Positions 44,327-55,315 are shown, counted from the stretch's first letter. The stretch is DNA of 64,000 nt from Cydia pomonella (GCF_033807575.1 NC_084728.1:9375451-9439450); one strand, 5' to 3'. The notes: a model not told the origin generated them from the letters alone. Program-made: numbers and translations.

Positions 44327-44429
44327 CCGTCTTCTGCAATTAGTAGCCATCAACATTCTGGTTCTTCAGCTCTTGTCTTTTATTTAGGGTTCCGTAAGGT
44401 CCAGGGGCAGAACCTAAACTAGCTCTTTT

Positions 44430-44755
44430 TTTCTTTTTCCACGCGTTGTCCCGGCATTTTTGCCACGGCTCATGGGAGCCTGGGGTCCGCTTGACAACTA
44501 ATCCCAAGATTTGGCGTAGACACTAGTTTTTACGAAAGCGACTGCCATCTGACCTTCCAACCCAGAGGGGGTAAACTAGGCCTTGTTGGGATTAGTCCGG
44601 TTTCCTCACGATGTTTTCCTTCACCGAAAAGCGACTGGTAAATATCAAATGATATTTCATACATAAGTTCCGAAAAACTCATTGGTACGAGCCGGGGTTT
44701 GAACCCGCGACCTCCGGATTGCAAGTCGCACGCTCTTACCGCAAGGCCACCAGCG
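44430..44755 (-). mobile_element. Full-length SINE family B
   Basis: On the minus strand: CGCTGGTGGCCTTGCGGTAA, GTCGCGGGTTCAAACCCCGG (B box), body ACTTATGTATGAAATATCAT, and 3' end ATGCCGGGACAACGCGTGGA. The most complete copy in the window. Confidence 0.8.
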
Positions 44756-44786
44756 AAAAATAAACACATTATTGCGCAAAACATAT

Positions 44787-45137
44787 ACAGTGAAACCTTG
44801 ATAATCCGGTACTTCAATGGTCCAATAGACCCAGTAATCCGGCACTAAAATAGGGGTGAAAGTGATCATTATTCATTATGTCTAAATTTATTATGTGCGC
44901 TTACAGTATCACTTTTGAATATCTTCATAAATGCCTAAAATCTAGATAACAGTGCAATTTTCTTTGAATTTAGTAGTTTAGTATTGTGTATTGTTTCGAC
45001 GTACTAAAAACCACATCAATATTGATAAAGTTAAGTTAATATAATACAGAATTGCTCTAACTTCCAGTAATCCAAATTTTCCAGTAATCCGGCTCTTTGG
45101 TGCCAGCATTAGTGCCGGATTAGTGAGATTGTAGGTC
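44787..45137. mobile_element. Pogo/Tigger-like non-autonomous element
   Basis: Left end CAGTGAAACCTTGATAATCC; right end GCCGGATTAGTGAGATTGTA is an approximate inverse. CCAGTAATCCGGC occurs in both subterminal regions. These ends resemble the CAGT..AACCTCGATAA termini of pogo-type elements. No transposase is present. Confidence 0.5.
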
Positions 45138-45435
45138 CTGTCCGGATAAAAAGATAATGTCATCTAAGATGTGTCCCATTTGCCGCTATGCACTCTTTGA
45201 CAACTTAGTAACTTCAGAGTAAAATGAGGCGAAGAAACCTTGATTTTTTTTTAATTTTAATTTTGAAAAAAAAAAATAGAAATTAAAAAAAGTGTAATAT
45301 ATTTTTTTGGGAACAAATCAAATTATTTTGAACTAATAATTTTAATGTGTGTTTTTGTTTTCACACTACTATACAGGGTGATCAATCCAAAACGGTCGGT
45401 ATGGAGAAGTCAGAAACTATAAGAGATAGCCACAT
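45138..45435. other. No recognised feature
   Basis: AT-rich, with poly-A/T runs at 45245-45310. TACAGGGTGATCAATCCAAA at about 45373 resembles the start of a dispersed repeat. Confidence 0.3.
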
Positions 45436-45652
45436 CTGTTCTTAGGAAACATGGCTTCGATTTTAAATTTAATAATTATGACACTCAATATTTTTTTAAT
45501 CTCTCATACATTACCGGGAATCGAACCTGCTCGAAGTCATGTAAACAATGTTAGGTATAAATTATGCGAGTTTTTTCGTTGTTATTGTTGATAATACGTC
45601 ACAATGTCATTATTATTGAATTTAAAATCAAAGCCATGTTTCCTAAGAACTG
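45436..45652. mobile_element. 0.22-kb foldback element
   Basis: GTTCTTAGGAAACATGGCTT..TTTTAAATTTAATAAT at the left is mirrored by ATTATTGAATTTAAAATCAA AGCCATGTTTCCTAAGAAC at the right. It directly abuts the MITE at 45655. Confidence 0.8.
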
Positions 45653-45654
45653 TA

Positions 45655-45836
45655 CCCCTAGTGTAACTTTGATTGACATCATAACGTGACGAACGCGTTT
45701 GCGTTAAGTCTCATTTTGTATAGGATTTTGAGTTTCCAAAACGTCCCGCTTGGCGCGCTCTTTCGAAATCCAATACAAAATGAGACTAAACGCAAACGCG
45801 TACGTCACGTTTGGAAATCGAATTTATTTACACTAT
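45655..45836. mobile_element. Foldback MITE 'CCCCTAGTGT', copy 2
   Basis: CCCCTAGTGTAACTTTGATT to ATCGAATTTATTTACACTA, with GACGAACGCGTTTGCGTTAA and its inverse inside. The right terminus has lost GGGG. Confidence 0.8.
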
Positions 45837-46251
45837 ATTCTTACCCCAGGAGATACACACAATGTTTTTCATCACACTTACGAAGAAAAATTTAATAAAA
45901 GATTAAATACGGTGACATATCAAACATTCGTCCTTCATTTTGTAATTTCTTGACAGGTTAGGCATCGAAGGCACAGACCTATTCGGCATTCAGCCACGAT
46001 TAAAAATTATGTAAAAATATTTTAAACTGCTGTTAAACCACACACACAAACCTCCTCAAGGTTTTGCCTACGATGGGTCTTGTATTAAACTGTAGACTGT
46101 AACTTGTTTGTTTATACAATAAATAAATAAATAAAATAATCAAATTAAATAATTATAAACATAAAACAAAAATATTAATTTATAAACGTAAATATTTTAA
46201 AGTAAAACTAATTTATACTACTTGGTTTGTATGAAAAAGTGACATAATTAT
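45837..46251. other. No gene; LINE-like tail
   Basis: TTATACAATAAATAAATAAATAAAAT at 46113-46138 is a retroposon-type tail. Sequence before it (45960-46110) is probably its 3' UTR. No coding sequence recognised. Confidence 0.35.
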
Positions 46252-46291
46252 AAAAAAAGCTATAACTCCCTAGGGAGTTATAGCTTTTTTT
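46252..46291. repeat. 40-bp perfect palindrome
   Basis: Half-site AAAAAAAGCTATAACTCCCT followed by its exact reverse complement; further pairing (GTGA..TCAC) lies just outside. Confidence 0.9.
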
Positions 46292-46739
46292 TTCACAATC
46301 CTTAACTTCCGCGGGAACAATAATGGGCCTTTTTCCTTCAGTACACCTGCATGAAATAAGATATTTTTCGAGCATGTGTGATGAAAAGTATATACCGAAC
46401 CTGAATTGCATAAAATAGTCCATCTTAACCTAGTTTTTGCAGCTCAATGTAATCGGCGACAAAGTCACCGCGCGCTCAAAACAACATTTTTAGAATCGAT
46501 CTTTTTGTGAGCTCCTTAATGTAATGTTTTAAATATTTAATTATAATTATACAGATTGAACGTGGAGATAACTGCTAATTTGATAAAGTTGAGTTTGAGC
46601 AGCTTAAATGTAATATTAATTGGGAAATTGGGGTAATATGGGATTGAGGACAGCTGGAGGAGGACTTACGGACGCAAATGCTGAGAATGAGTTGAGAATC
46701 ACGAATAACTGACAGACTGATATCGTCCGGCAAACAGTA
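46292..46739. other. No recognised feature
   Basis: No inverted repeats, shared modules or credible ORFs seen. Confidence 0.3.
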
Positions 46740-46924
46740 CCCCTAGTGTAAATTTATTCGATGGCGTAACGTGACGTACGCGTTTGCGTTAAGTCTCATT
46801 GTGTATGGGATTTTGAGTCTCCAAAAAGTTCCGCTTGGCGCGCTGTATCTATATCCCATACTAAATGAGACTTAACGCAAACGCATATGTTACGTTTCGA
46901 AATCGATAAAATTTACACTAAGAG
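46740..46924. mobile_element. Foldback MITE 'CCCCTAGTGT', copy 3
   Basis: CCCCTAGTGTAAATTTATTC to ATCGATAAAATTTACACTAA. Separated from copy 4 by only seven bases. Confidence 0.85.
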
Positions 46925-46931
46925 CTCAGAA

Positions 46932-47116
46932 CCCCTAGTGTACATTTATTCGATAGTGTGACGTGACGTACGCATTTGCGTTAAGTCTCATTTTGTATGG
47001 GATTTAGAAGCAGCGCGCCAAGCGGGACGTTTTGGAAACTCAAAATCCAATACAAAATGAGACTTAACGCAAACGCGTACGTCACGTCAAGCTATCGAAT
47101 AAATTTTCACTAGCGG
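46932..47116. mobile_element. Foldback MITE 'CCCCTAGTGT', copy 4
   Basis: CCCCTAGTGTACATTTATTC to TATCGAATAAATTTTCACTA. Same family as copy 3 but closer to copy 1 in its centre (AGAAGCAGCGCGCCAAGCGG), so it is not a simple duplicate of copy 3. Confidence 0.85.
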
Positions 47117-47137
47117 TACTGGTAGTTAGTGGACCCC

Positions 47138-48409
47138 TTAAAGGGAATTAATCGACATTCATGCCAATATCATTTCTTCCTATTCGCAATTCTACACAGT
47201 CTGAATTCCTCACAGTAAGTATTCAACCACATTCTTTATTGTGCACAGTTATTATTTGTGTACAGTAGCGATTCAGCCATTTCGCAATTCTGCACAATCT
47301 GAATTCTACACAACGGCATTTCACCACAGTCGCTACTGTGCACAGTCATTATTTGTGCACATTAGCGATTCAGCCTTTTCGCAATTCTGCACAATCTGAA
47401 TTCTACACAACTGCATTTCACCACAGTCGCTACTGTGCACAGTCATTATTTGTGCACATTAGCGATTCTCCCTGTTCGCAATCTCGCACAATCTTAATTA
47501 GTTTAAGATTAATTTTAATTTCACTTAAGGATGCACGCGACTGTATATCTTTATCACTTTTTGACAGTTTGTAACACCTTGTATATTAAACGTGCGGAAG
47601 TGGTAAAATAAAAAGTGGCAAATGATTTTTTTAGGGTAATATGTTATAACATCCCCCCCTATAGCCCTATAGGGCAGGAGGTATTTTATTCCATAAAAAC
47701 CTTGATGTGTGAGGTATTAGGAAGGTTTTTAGGTCAGAAAATAATTTGTAATATGATACCCGTCATAACGTAGGATTTTTTTAGTATGTAATCTCAATAG
47801 CATATATCAAATAGTTCACTTTAAATCGGAATCACTTACTATGACTGTCGGAAAACCACGGAACCCTACAACTAAGCATAGCCCGACATGCTCTTGACCA
47901 CTTTCTAGTGGTATGGAACCCTTCATGCACGAGTCTGACTTGTACTTGACTATATTTAAACTTTTGAGGTACCATCAAACCCAAAAAAATACAGTTGACT
48001 AAATATATCGACTAAAAACGAAAAAATAAAATATAATGATATTGCGTAGAATTAAGATTGTGCGAGATTGCGAACAGGGAGAATCGCTAATGTGCACAAA
48101 TAATGACTGTGCACAGTAGCGACTGTGGTGAAATGCCGTTGTGTAGAATTCAGATTGTGCAGAATTGCGAAAAGGCTGAATCGCTAATGTGCACAAATAA
48201 TGACTGTGCACAGTAGCGACTGTGGTGAAATGCCGTTGTGTAGAATTCAGATTGTGCAGAATTGCGAAAAGGCTGAATCGCTACTGTAGACAAATAATGA
48301 CTGTGCACAATAGCGAATGTGGTTAAATACTTACTGTGAGGAATTTAGACTGTGTAGAATTGCGAATAGGAAGAAATGATATTGGCATGAATGTCGATTA
48401 ATTCCTTAA
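47138..48409. mobile_element. 1.27-kb foldback element with tandem-repeat arms
   Basis: TTAA at 47138-47141 and 48406-48409. Ends AGGGAATTAATCGACATTCA and TGAATGTCGATTAATTCC. Each arm is about 390 bp and holds three units of about 97 bp (left-arm unit starts 47186, 47284, 47381, 47478), built from GCAATTCTGCACAATCTGAA, GTGCACAGTCATTATTTGTG and AGCGATTCAGCC. The approximately 560-bp centre contains GCCCTATAGGGC and ACACCTTGTATATTA, with no transposase. The repeated 70-78-residue ORFs on the two strands are the same arm read twice. Confidence 0.85.
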
Positions 48410-48639
48410 AGGATGATTCACGTAAGATCGGCCTGGGGCCAGGCCGGGACGTCCGAGGTTTCGTTTTCTAGAAAAAGAATCACGTGACATAGAAAACGAA
48501 GTGTCGTATGAGTCTTCCTTAAATGTTAATTATAAATGTACTTACAAGATAGTCTAAATATTATTTCATTTCATTTATTTATATGCATTCCATGGTACAT
48601 ACAGATGTTATCTTAAATAGACAATATTCTATTTATTGA
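48410..48639. other. No recognised feature
   Basis: Short unique stretch; CGAGGTTTCGTTTTCTAGAA and AGAAAACGAAGTGTCG form a weak inverted pair. Confidence 0.3.
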
Positions 48640-48835
48640 CAATAACAATATACATAATGGATATATACAGATGATTACTATAACTAGCTTATATCTAAAA
48701 TAGGCCCTTGAGGCATTGTACCAAGGATGCTGGCGGCATTTCCTCGTTGTATCGCAATACTGATACGTTGTGCGAGGAAGCCGCCAGCTCTTCGGTCACC
48801 AGTTACGTCAACCAGACGTTTCGCGATTTCTCCAA
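48640..48835. mobile_element. Retroelement fragment (L-C)
   Basis: ATACATAATGGATATATACA, AAATAGGCCCTTGAGGCATT and GCGAGGAAGCCGCCAGCTCT. Longest member of the family, compared with 9312-9436 and 55820-55945. Confidence 0.55.
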
Positions 48836-48939
48836 ATTAAATTAAATTGCAACAACATTGACTACTTAAACTTACCTTACAAAACATATGACCTATTGCT
48901 TATTATCTAAATTTATGATTCCACATCCACTTCCAAAAA

Positions 48940-49184
48940 TATATTTTTTATACTACTACGGACTACCTGATGGTAAGCAGTCTCCGTAGCCTATGTACGC
49001 TTACAACTCGAGAGGAGTTACATGCGCGTTGTCGTCCCTAATACTCCGCACCCTCGTTGAGCTCTGGCAACCTTACTCACCGGCAGGAACACAACACTAT
49101 GTGTAAAGTCTAGTGTTATTTGGCTGCGGTTTTCTGTAAGGTGGAGGTACTTCCCCAGTTGGGCTCTGCTCTAGATCTGGAATG
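48940..49184 (-). mobile_element. LINE L-A 3' fragment
   Basis: TTTTTATACTACTACGGACT to GCTCTAGATCTGGAATGACG, the reverse complement of the L-A end. The GTGGCAAACAAGCATACGGC segment near the tail is deleted. Confidence 0.7.
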
Positions 49185-49439
49185 ACGAATAAAAATGAGC
49201 TGTTTACAATCAACACAATTTATCCTTATAAGTATCTACTTAGTTCTAAAAGGAATAAATATAAAAAGAAAAAAATATATTATACATTAAGTTGGGCGCG
49301 TCCTTCGGTTCACGTCAAAGATGGGAAATTATGACGGGGAGATGGACGTGTTCATATTGCTAGTGAATTATAGATTAATATTTCATCAGAATTAAACCCG
49401 CTCAGGCTGCTATACACAACTGCAGGCTATACACAAGTA

Positions 49440-49690
49440 TTAGATATTAAAATATATTTTTTTTTTTTTGTAAAACCTAGTTTTTGTAACTTTTCACTTT
49501 TTGACATCTTGCCATTGAAAAGGCGTTTTGCACTTAGTTACAATAAGAACATTTTTTTTTTGTTTTAATTGTTATTAACCCTGAAACTAGGCGATATCCA
49601 GAAAAGTTTATATGACATTTTAGTCTCTAAATGTGATCAGGAATACACTGTTAAAATATTTCGGTTTCCACATGTTACACTGTGTATAAA
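49440..49690. repeat. Dispersed repeat, inverted relative of 1195-1615
   Basis: GGCGTTTTGCACTTAGTTAC, CTGAAACTAGGCGATATCCA and ATCAGGAATACACTGTTAAA are reverse complements of the ordered blocks at 1195-1500. Confidence 0.6.
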
Positions 49691-49708
49691 GTAGTATATA
49701 TATTTGAC

Positions 49709-49946
49709 AAACGGTCTGGCCTAGTGGGTAGTGACCCTGCCTATGAAGTCGATGGTACCGCGTTCAAATCCTGGTAAGGGCATTTATTCGTGTGATGAGC
49801 ATGGATATTTGTTCCTGAGTCATGGGTGTTTTCGATGTATTTAAGTATTTATAAATATTTATATATTATATATATCGTTGTCTAAGTACCCTCAACACAA
49901 GCCTTATTGAGCTTACTGTGGGACTTAGTCAATTTGTGTAACCATG
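49709..49946 (+). mobile_element. Full-length SINE family A
   Basis: GACAAACGGTCTGGCCTAGT, GCGTTCAAATCCTGGTAAGG (B box), and TGGGACTTAGTCAATTTGTG at the end, followed by a run of about 18 A at 49953. The upstream ATATATTTG may be part of a target site. Confidence 0.8.
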
Positions 49947-50156
49947 TACTTAAAAAAAAAAAAAAAAAAACTATACATTCTCAACAACATTTGTACAAGT
50001 CCAGAAGCTATGTGGCATACAAGCACACGTCACACTATTGACAAGGGTCGTGAGATAGTAGATAAAGATGTGACGGGTAGGACAGACCGGCGGGTTTATA
50101 TCGGTTTTGATGCGTTTTTGTCGGCATATTCAGTTTTTGGAACGAAATTCCTTTTT

Positions 50157-50400
50157 TTTTATGGTAGAGGAGGCAAACGAGCAGACGGATCACCTGATGG
50201 TAAGCGATTACCGCCGCCCATGGACACCTGCAACACCAGAGGGGTTGTAAGTGCGTTGCCGGCCTTTAAGATGGGAGTACGCTCTTTTCTTGAAGGTTTG
50301 AAGATCGTATCGGTCCGGAAATACCGCAGGTGACAGTTCATTCCACAGTTTAGCAGTGCGAGGCAGACAGTCCTTATCGGACAGTTTGCGGATGAGGACT
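50157..50400 (-). mobile_element. LINE 3' end (family L-D)
   Basis: In reverse: TTTATGGTAGAGGAGGCAAA, CGGATCACCTGATGGTAAGC, TGGACACCTGCAACACCAGA and CTCTTTTCTTGAAGGTTTGA. Second copy at 51012-51186; a partial plus-strand copy at 59778-59892. Confidence 0.65.
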
Positions 50401-50624
50401 AGGCGAAAAAAAGTAAAAAAAAAACCATCACGGCCCTGTTTTGCTTAAATTCCTTCTGGAGAATAAGTAGCCTGATTTCACCGACGTACCTACGTATATC
50501 CTATAGTGGCGCAGATGGCAAACAGCCGCTTACGAATAGGTGGTAACTGTGACAATCCGGGTGCCGTCCCTGGACGTGTATGCAGATATTACTATTTGTT
50601 TTTTTTTGCACTTTAATTAACGTG
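50401..50624. other. No recognised feature
   Basis: CCTATAGTGGCGCAGATGGC and the surrounding bases look like degraded LINE 3' UTR. No ORF. Confidence 0.25.
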
Positions 50625-50796
50625 TGCAGCACGAGCTAAGAGCTCCGCTACACGATGGCCTAGCATAGGCCAGTCTAAGGGACGCAGCTATGCGGTGAAA
50701 TGAGATAGCGATATCACTTGCACCCTCTAACGCATAAATGCGCCCCTAGGGCCTGGCCTACGCTGGGCCATCGTGGAGAGGAGCCATAAGAATATC
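50625..50796. mobile_element. Foldback MITE with CACGATGGCC arms
   Basis: GAGCTCCGCTACACGATGGC, CTAGCATAGGCCAG at the left pairs with CTGGCCTACGCTGGGCCATC, GTGGAGAGGAGCC at the right. The centre holds GCTATGCGG and AGATAGCGATATCACTTGC. Recognised as a common lepidopteran MITE type. Confidence 0.75.
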
Positions 50797-51011
50797 AGTT
50801 TCAAAATGTACAAAAATGTTTTCTTACGTTTGGTTGTTCTACCTGCTTGTAAGTCGCATTTCTGAACTAATTTGTGAAATTTGAAAAAGCAGATTGGATA
50901 GTTATTATTTAATGGATTAAGTTTTTTCTTGGTTTATATTAACCAATAACATAATACGTTTATCAATAATAATATACTTTGTTCCAACGGAGTGTTCCAC
51001 GACTCTCACGC

Positions 51012-51186
51012 ATTTTTTTATGATATTGATATAGGAGACAGACGAGCAGACAAATCGCCTGATGCTAAGCAACTTTCATCACTCATGGATACGATAGGTT
51101 GCAAGTGCGTTAAGATGGGAGTACGTACGCTCTTTTCTTGAAGGTTTGAAGGTCGGTATCGGTTCGGAACTACCGCAGGCTATACC
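51012..51186 (-). mobile_element. LINE 3' end (L-D), diverged copy
   Basis: GAGACAGACGAGCAGACAAA, ATCGCCTGATGCTAAGCAAC and CTCTTTTCTTGAAGGTTTGA follow the order of 50157-50330, with more substitutions. Confidence 0.6.
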
Positions 51187-51317
51187 TGAACCGCTATACA
51201 TGAAGTTTCAGTATCATAGATTTTTCTTTTATTGAAAATAATTAATAGTTCTTCCTTTCCAAAACCATTTACTGAATAAGGAAAATGTGGAGAGAACTTT
51301 AGGTTTTTGTTAAATAT

Positions 51318-51537
51318 TTGGGAGCAATCTTACACAGATCGACCTACCCCAAACTAAGCAAAGCTTGTATTATGGGTACTAGGCGACGATATAAATACAT
51401 ACTTATATATATATAGGAAATACCCATGACTCAGGAATATCTGTGTTCATCACACAAATAAATGCCCTTTTCGAACTCAGAACCACCGGCTTCATAGGCA
51501 GGGTCACTACCCATTAGGCCAAACCGGACCGGTCGTC
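51318..51537 (-). mobile_element. SINE family A, minus strand, diverged
   Basis: CTTACACAGATCGACCTACC (tail side), GTGTTCATCACACAAATAAA and GGCCAAACCGGACCGGTCGT (head). A deletion removes part of the body. Confidence 0.7.
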
Positions 51538-51891
51538 TGTCAAATAGTGTGTCACAAATATGATTATATTAAAAATCTGTGACATTTATTTGATTCTTTT
51601 AAAGATGAAAAATGGATTTAATCAGGAAAAAAACTTCATCAAATTGTTTAAGGAGCGTGGAGTAAAAACATTATTAGTTTATTTTTTCCAAATAGTTTTA
51701 AAAGCTATGCAATGCCTTACCAAAAAAATTAAAATTCTGAAGCCATTATACACTTGTATGTATAAATATATAATTGTGGGTAGGGTTTTTCGAATACAAA
51801 TATTATTTCTTGCAATTCCTGCGAATAAGACGAAAAGGGACGAAATCACGTGACCGATTTTTTCTCCTTGGATATTAACATCATAGATTTT
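51538..51891. other. No recognised gene
   Basis: A 97-residue K/I-rich ORF (51560-51853) has no recognisable domain and AT-driven composition. GATTTTTTCTCCTTGGATAT at 51857 echoes the TTAA-family subterminal module. Confidence 0.25.
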
Positions 51892-52070
51892 TTCTACAGA
51901 AAACCGCAGCCAAATAACACTAGGTGCTACTCATTGCTCGTGCCAGTGAGTAAAGTTGCCAGAGCTCAAAGAGGGTCGGAGTGTTAGGTTCGGCAACGCG
52001 CATGTACCTAACACCTCTGAAGTTGCAGTCATCCATAGGCTACAGAGATTGCTGCCAACATAGTATAAAA
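51892..52070 (+). mobile_element. LINE L-A 3' fragment, degenerate
   Basis: TACAGAAAACCGCAGCCAAA, AAAGTTGCCAGAGCTCAAAG and CAACATAGTATAAAAAAATC, colinear with 8705-8921 with several small deletions. Confidence 0.7.
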
Positions 52071-53319
52071 AAATCGAAAAACTCCTTTTAATATTAATTA
52101 ACCGCTCGTCTGCTCTGCCGCTGTCAAAACAGAAGGTAAAAAAACGTTTCGTTTTCCATGACAGTAATTCAGTAGCTACTTAAGACAGCCATTTTATAAA
52201 TCGGCTGTCAATTGACCAAATATTTCACTATTCTAATGAGGAGCATAGGTAGCATTCAAGTGGTATAGATCTATTAATACGTATGGCGCAGACGTATATA
52301 ACGGGTATGTTCCTTAATTATAAATTAGTTTCACACAAAAAAAATACTTATTAAAATATAAATCATTGTTTACATTGAAATGTCATGTGACAAATCTACT
52401 GGATGGACACTGTGTTTCGCCTTTAGGGCCATTATGTTTAATTCCTGCAATTGGCTACTTGACTGTTAAATTTTTAAATAATGTCAAACGATCTTGATTT
52501 TCCTGAGGATCAAATGTCTATATAGGACTCATGGCGTTTAAGCAACACAAAGGTTAGAAATGAGAGTTAAAGTCTGACGCTCGCACTCGACGATTGAAAC
52601 GCCTCTAACAAAATGATAAGGTGATGTGACGTCACATCAAATAAGTCTGTCCTAAAAGTATGGAAGATCTAGGAAATTGCCATTTTAACCCTGAAATATT
52701 GCGTTTATGTGTATAGTTGTCATACAATTTATTTTCCAATAAAATGTAAGGAATCGAATGATATCATTTTCTTTTCTATTTATTTTGTGAAAGACTAAAA
52801 AAAACTTTTTTTTTGAGACTTCGGAGCCTTGTATTTTTTTATAATCTCAATATATATTTGTTAAATTCCACTTTTTTATAATGGATGGCTCATTTTCTAT
52901 CCATTTAACTAAATTTTGTTATAATATTCAACATGTGTCAAGTACCCAATTGTATCCACTTACCTCTGTAGTAGGTTGGTACATGAAATTATAGTATTCT
53001 TTGAGTCTTTTGTAGTTTCTCATAGCTTAGAGATTAGTTCTAGAATAGTTACATCTGTTTTATTTTTCATTTTGCTTTCTTGTATCTTAATGATATGGTT
53101 AAGAATTTTAACATAAGTACCTACAAAATGTAAGCGCGTTGTATTAGCAAGTTGTGTTTGACTGCAATTGAGTGAATAGTTCGGTATGATTTTTGTGGTT
53201 ATTATTTAAGTCTAATTGTATTTATATTACACCTGTTGGCAAACCTTAATAAATAAATAAATAAAATAAACAATAAGACAGTTTTTATCTGAAGGCCGAG
53301 AGAGCAATTCTGATTTAAC
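52071..53319. other. No gene; LINE-like tail at 53225-53270
   Basis: AT-rich. ACACCTGTTGGCAAACCTTA then AATAAATAAATAAATAAAAT is a retroposon tail. ATAATGTCAAACGATCTTGA.. and GTGATGTGACGTCACATCA (a palindromic CRE-like word at about 52621) are isolated. No exon recognised. Confidence 0.35.
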
Positions 53320-53580
53320 ATTTTGTTCGTGATTTAAGAGGGAAGAATAGCTTTGCTGTCCTAACGAAGTAACGGTAGTTTTTCTATGAAATTCCATTTC
53401 GGGAGAAAACGGTTTAAACTAACTAAATCGTAACAAATCAGTTTGATTTTGATGTCGATCGCTTCAGCATAATATATTCTAGGATTAATGTTTCGCTTTA
53501 AAAAACTTTGTATTGCAAATTTTGAAAAAATGGAAAACATATAAACCTAGTTTTTTATTGTGTCAATAACATACTAAAAT
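53320..53580. repeat. Dispersed repeat, inverted relative at 61225-61490
   Basis: CGAAGTAACGGTAGTTTTTC, TTTGATTTTGATGTCGATCG, CTTCAGC, TTGCAAATTTTGAAAAAATG and AACCTAGTTTTTTATTGTGT appear as reverse complements in reverse order at 61225-61490. Confidence 0.7.
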
Positions 53581-53940
53581 ATCATGGAGAATGGAAAATA
53601 TTAAGAAGTGGAGAAACATTTTCTTTTTTTGTATGGACTATCACGTGTACGGTGCCGAAGAAAACTTTCCAATATCGCGTAATTTTCCACATTGGAAAGT
53701 TCCGAAAACTTCTTATTATTTTGTATGGGGATTGAAAGTTTCTGGAACATAAAATGGAAATTTCTTATATTTCTGTGAAATTTTCAAGAAATTTCCGAGA
53801 ACTTTCCTATTTTTTTGGAAACTTTCCGCAACTTGCACATTTGTATACGTGGTATACTTCTATAAACTTGTAAAAATACCGAGACAATTTTGAAATTTTT
53901 GAAAATTCTCTTTGGTGCTTTGCTACCTATACTTATATCT
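53581..53940. repeat. GGAAA/TTTCC-rich repetitive stretch
   Basis: Repeated TTTCCACATTGGAAAG, GAAAGTTTCTGGAA, AATTTCCGAGAACTTTCC and GGAAACTTTCCGC words on both strands. Probably a dispersed repeat; it contains ACGTGTACGGTGCCGAAGAA. Confidence 0.45.
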
Positions 53941-54333
53941 AAATACTGTCCGTTGTAAAAAATTTCATGGCAAAAGCAACAGGCGCCTTGGAGATTTATA
54001 GAAATACCTACAATTAAATGGAATCAAATCAATTAGAACCGGAATACTACGCAAAACAAGGTTCAAAATCCAATTCGATTTGCCCGGATTTCACTGACCA
54101 AGAAATAATCACAATTTCTCGAATTCTTTGTTATTTCTTTAGCAAAATCCTGGCAATTAGTAAGGATAGCTTTATGTTTGTCTTGGAGTTGATAATTACT
54201 TTGGAATTAAAAACATCATGTGGGGTTATATCATTCGCTTATTTATGTAAAGAGTATCTTTAACTTTGCTTGAGAAAAACAAGAATTTGACCTCGGTTAC
54301 CGCGATAGTTACTTAGGAAATAAAACTATTTAA
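53941..54333. other. No recognised gene
   Basis: An 81-residue plus-strand ORF (54018-54263) is not similar to anything I recognise. Confidence 0.25.
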
Positions 54334-54657
54334 ACGGATGTAGATGCTGAACACCTCAAGCGGCGCAAATATGCAGACATTGACTCTGGCTGTATGTTTG
54401 AGCCTTATGGGGTAGAAACCCTTGGGCCGTGGGGACCTGGCGCTCACAGCATATTCAAAGAGCTGGCGAAGCACCTCGTACATGCCTCGTGTGACAGGCT
54501 GGCTCTTACCTCGCGCAACGCATTGCCATTGCCGTCCAGCGCGGCAATGCCGCCAGCCTTCTAGGCACCTTGCCACAAGGCACCGTGCTGGAGCCAGTTT
54601 TTTATTTATTAGTTGTAGTTTTAGTTTTTAATCTTTTCCCTTTTAGCTTTATGTAGT
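54334..54657 (+). pseudogene. C-terminal fragment of a retroelement-associated ORF, frameshifted
   Basis: One frame gives KYADIDSGCMFEPYGVETLG, then PWGPGAHSIFKELAKHLV up to about 54500. The next frame continues with LAQRIAIAVQRGNAASLLGT and ends at a TAG near 54655. The order (xFxPxGVETxGxWG..., then QRIxIAxQRGNAASxLGT) is what I recall from the C-termini of abundant retroelement-linked proteins in invertebrate genomes. A frameshift lies between the blocks and the 5' part is absent, so this is a decayed copy. Confidence 0.6.
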
Positions 54658-55087
54658 TTTGTTTAAGATATTTTAAGGTAGTCTTATTTTTAATATATTC
54701 TTAAATATATAACCGAATTTAAACGGAATATTGCTTAAGTGTAATAAATTTTAAACAAGTAAATCCTGACGTTTATTTACATCGTTCGCGGTCAACGGGT
54801 GATTGAGGAAAAATATTCACCTCTGTCGTAGAAATATGTAAACATAAGAGTTCTCACTCCTTACATCAGTTTTCTCACCAAAATGCTTATTAATTTCGTC
54901 GTCGACATCTAGCGTCAAACAGCGGATTTATTTAGATTGAAAAAAGCTTGATTATATTACAACTGTAGGTATACAATACTTTTTCTACGAGTCACTTAGA
55001 TGAATATTACAATTTTTTTAACTATAAAACCTAAATAATTAATGTAAATTAGTATCTCAGAAGAAAAAAATGTAGTACAAAAGACAT
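54658..55087. other. No recognised feature
   Basis: AT-rich. The sequence to about 54760 is likely the 3' UTR of the preceding retroelement fragment. Confidence 0.3.
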
Positions 55088-55308
55088 AAACGCGCGACTA
55101 TTTAGTACCGCCCCGCGCCCGTTTGGTATTTTCTATGGGAGCGCGGCTGCACGCGATTGGTCAAATTTTAATTTAATAAAATACTATTATAGTTGACTAC
55201 AGCGTATCGAAATAAATATTTGATTTGGGAGCCCATACATGAAAAGTATGTAATTATAGTTTGTACACGAAATCCTAATTGAACCGTTACAGGCGACGAG
55301 TAGAAAAA
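55088..55308. mobile_element. Inverted copy of 42872-43090
   Basis: GGTATTTTCTATGGGAGCGC, ATAGTTGACTACAGCGTATC and GGCGACGAGTAGAAAAAATA mirror the blocks of 42872-43090. Directly abuts the MITE at 55316. Confidence 0.65.
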
Positions 55309-55315
55309 ATACTAT

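Noticed and set aside
46252..46291. Rho-independent terminator
   Set aside because: The hairpin with flanking A/T runs looks like one, but this is a eukaryotic nuclear context without bacterial genes.
47338..48211. Repeated ORF starting MHSHYLCTLA on both strands
   Set aside because: It is the same foldback arm read twice; no domain, and the 97-bp unit explains the repetition.
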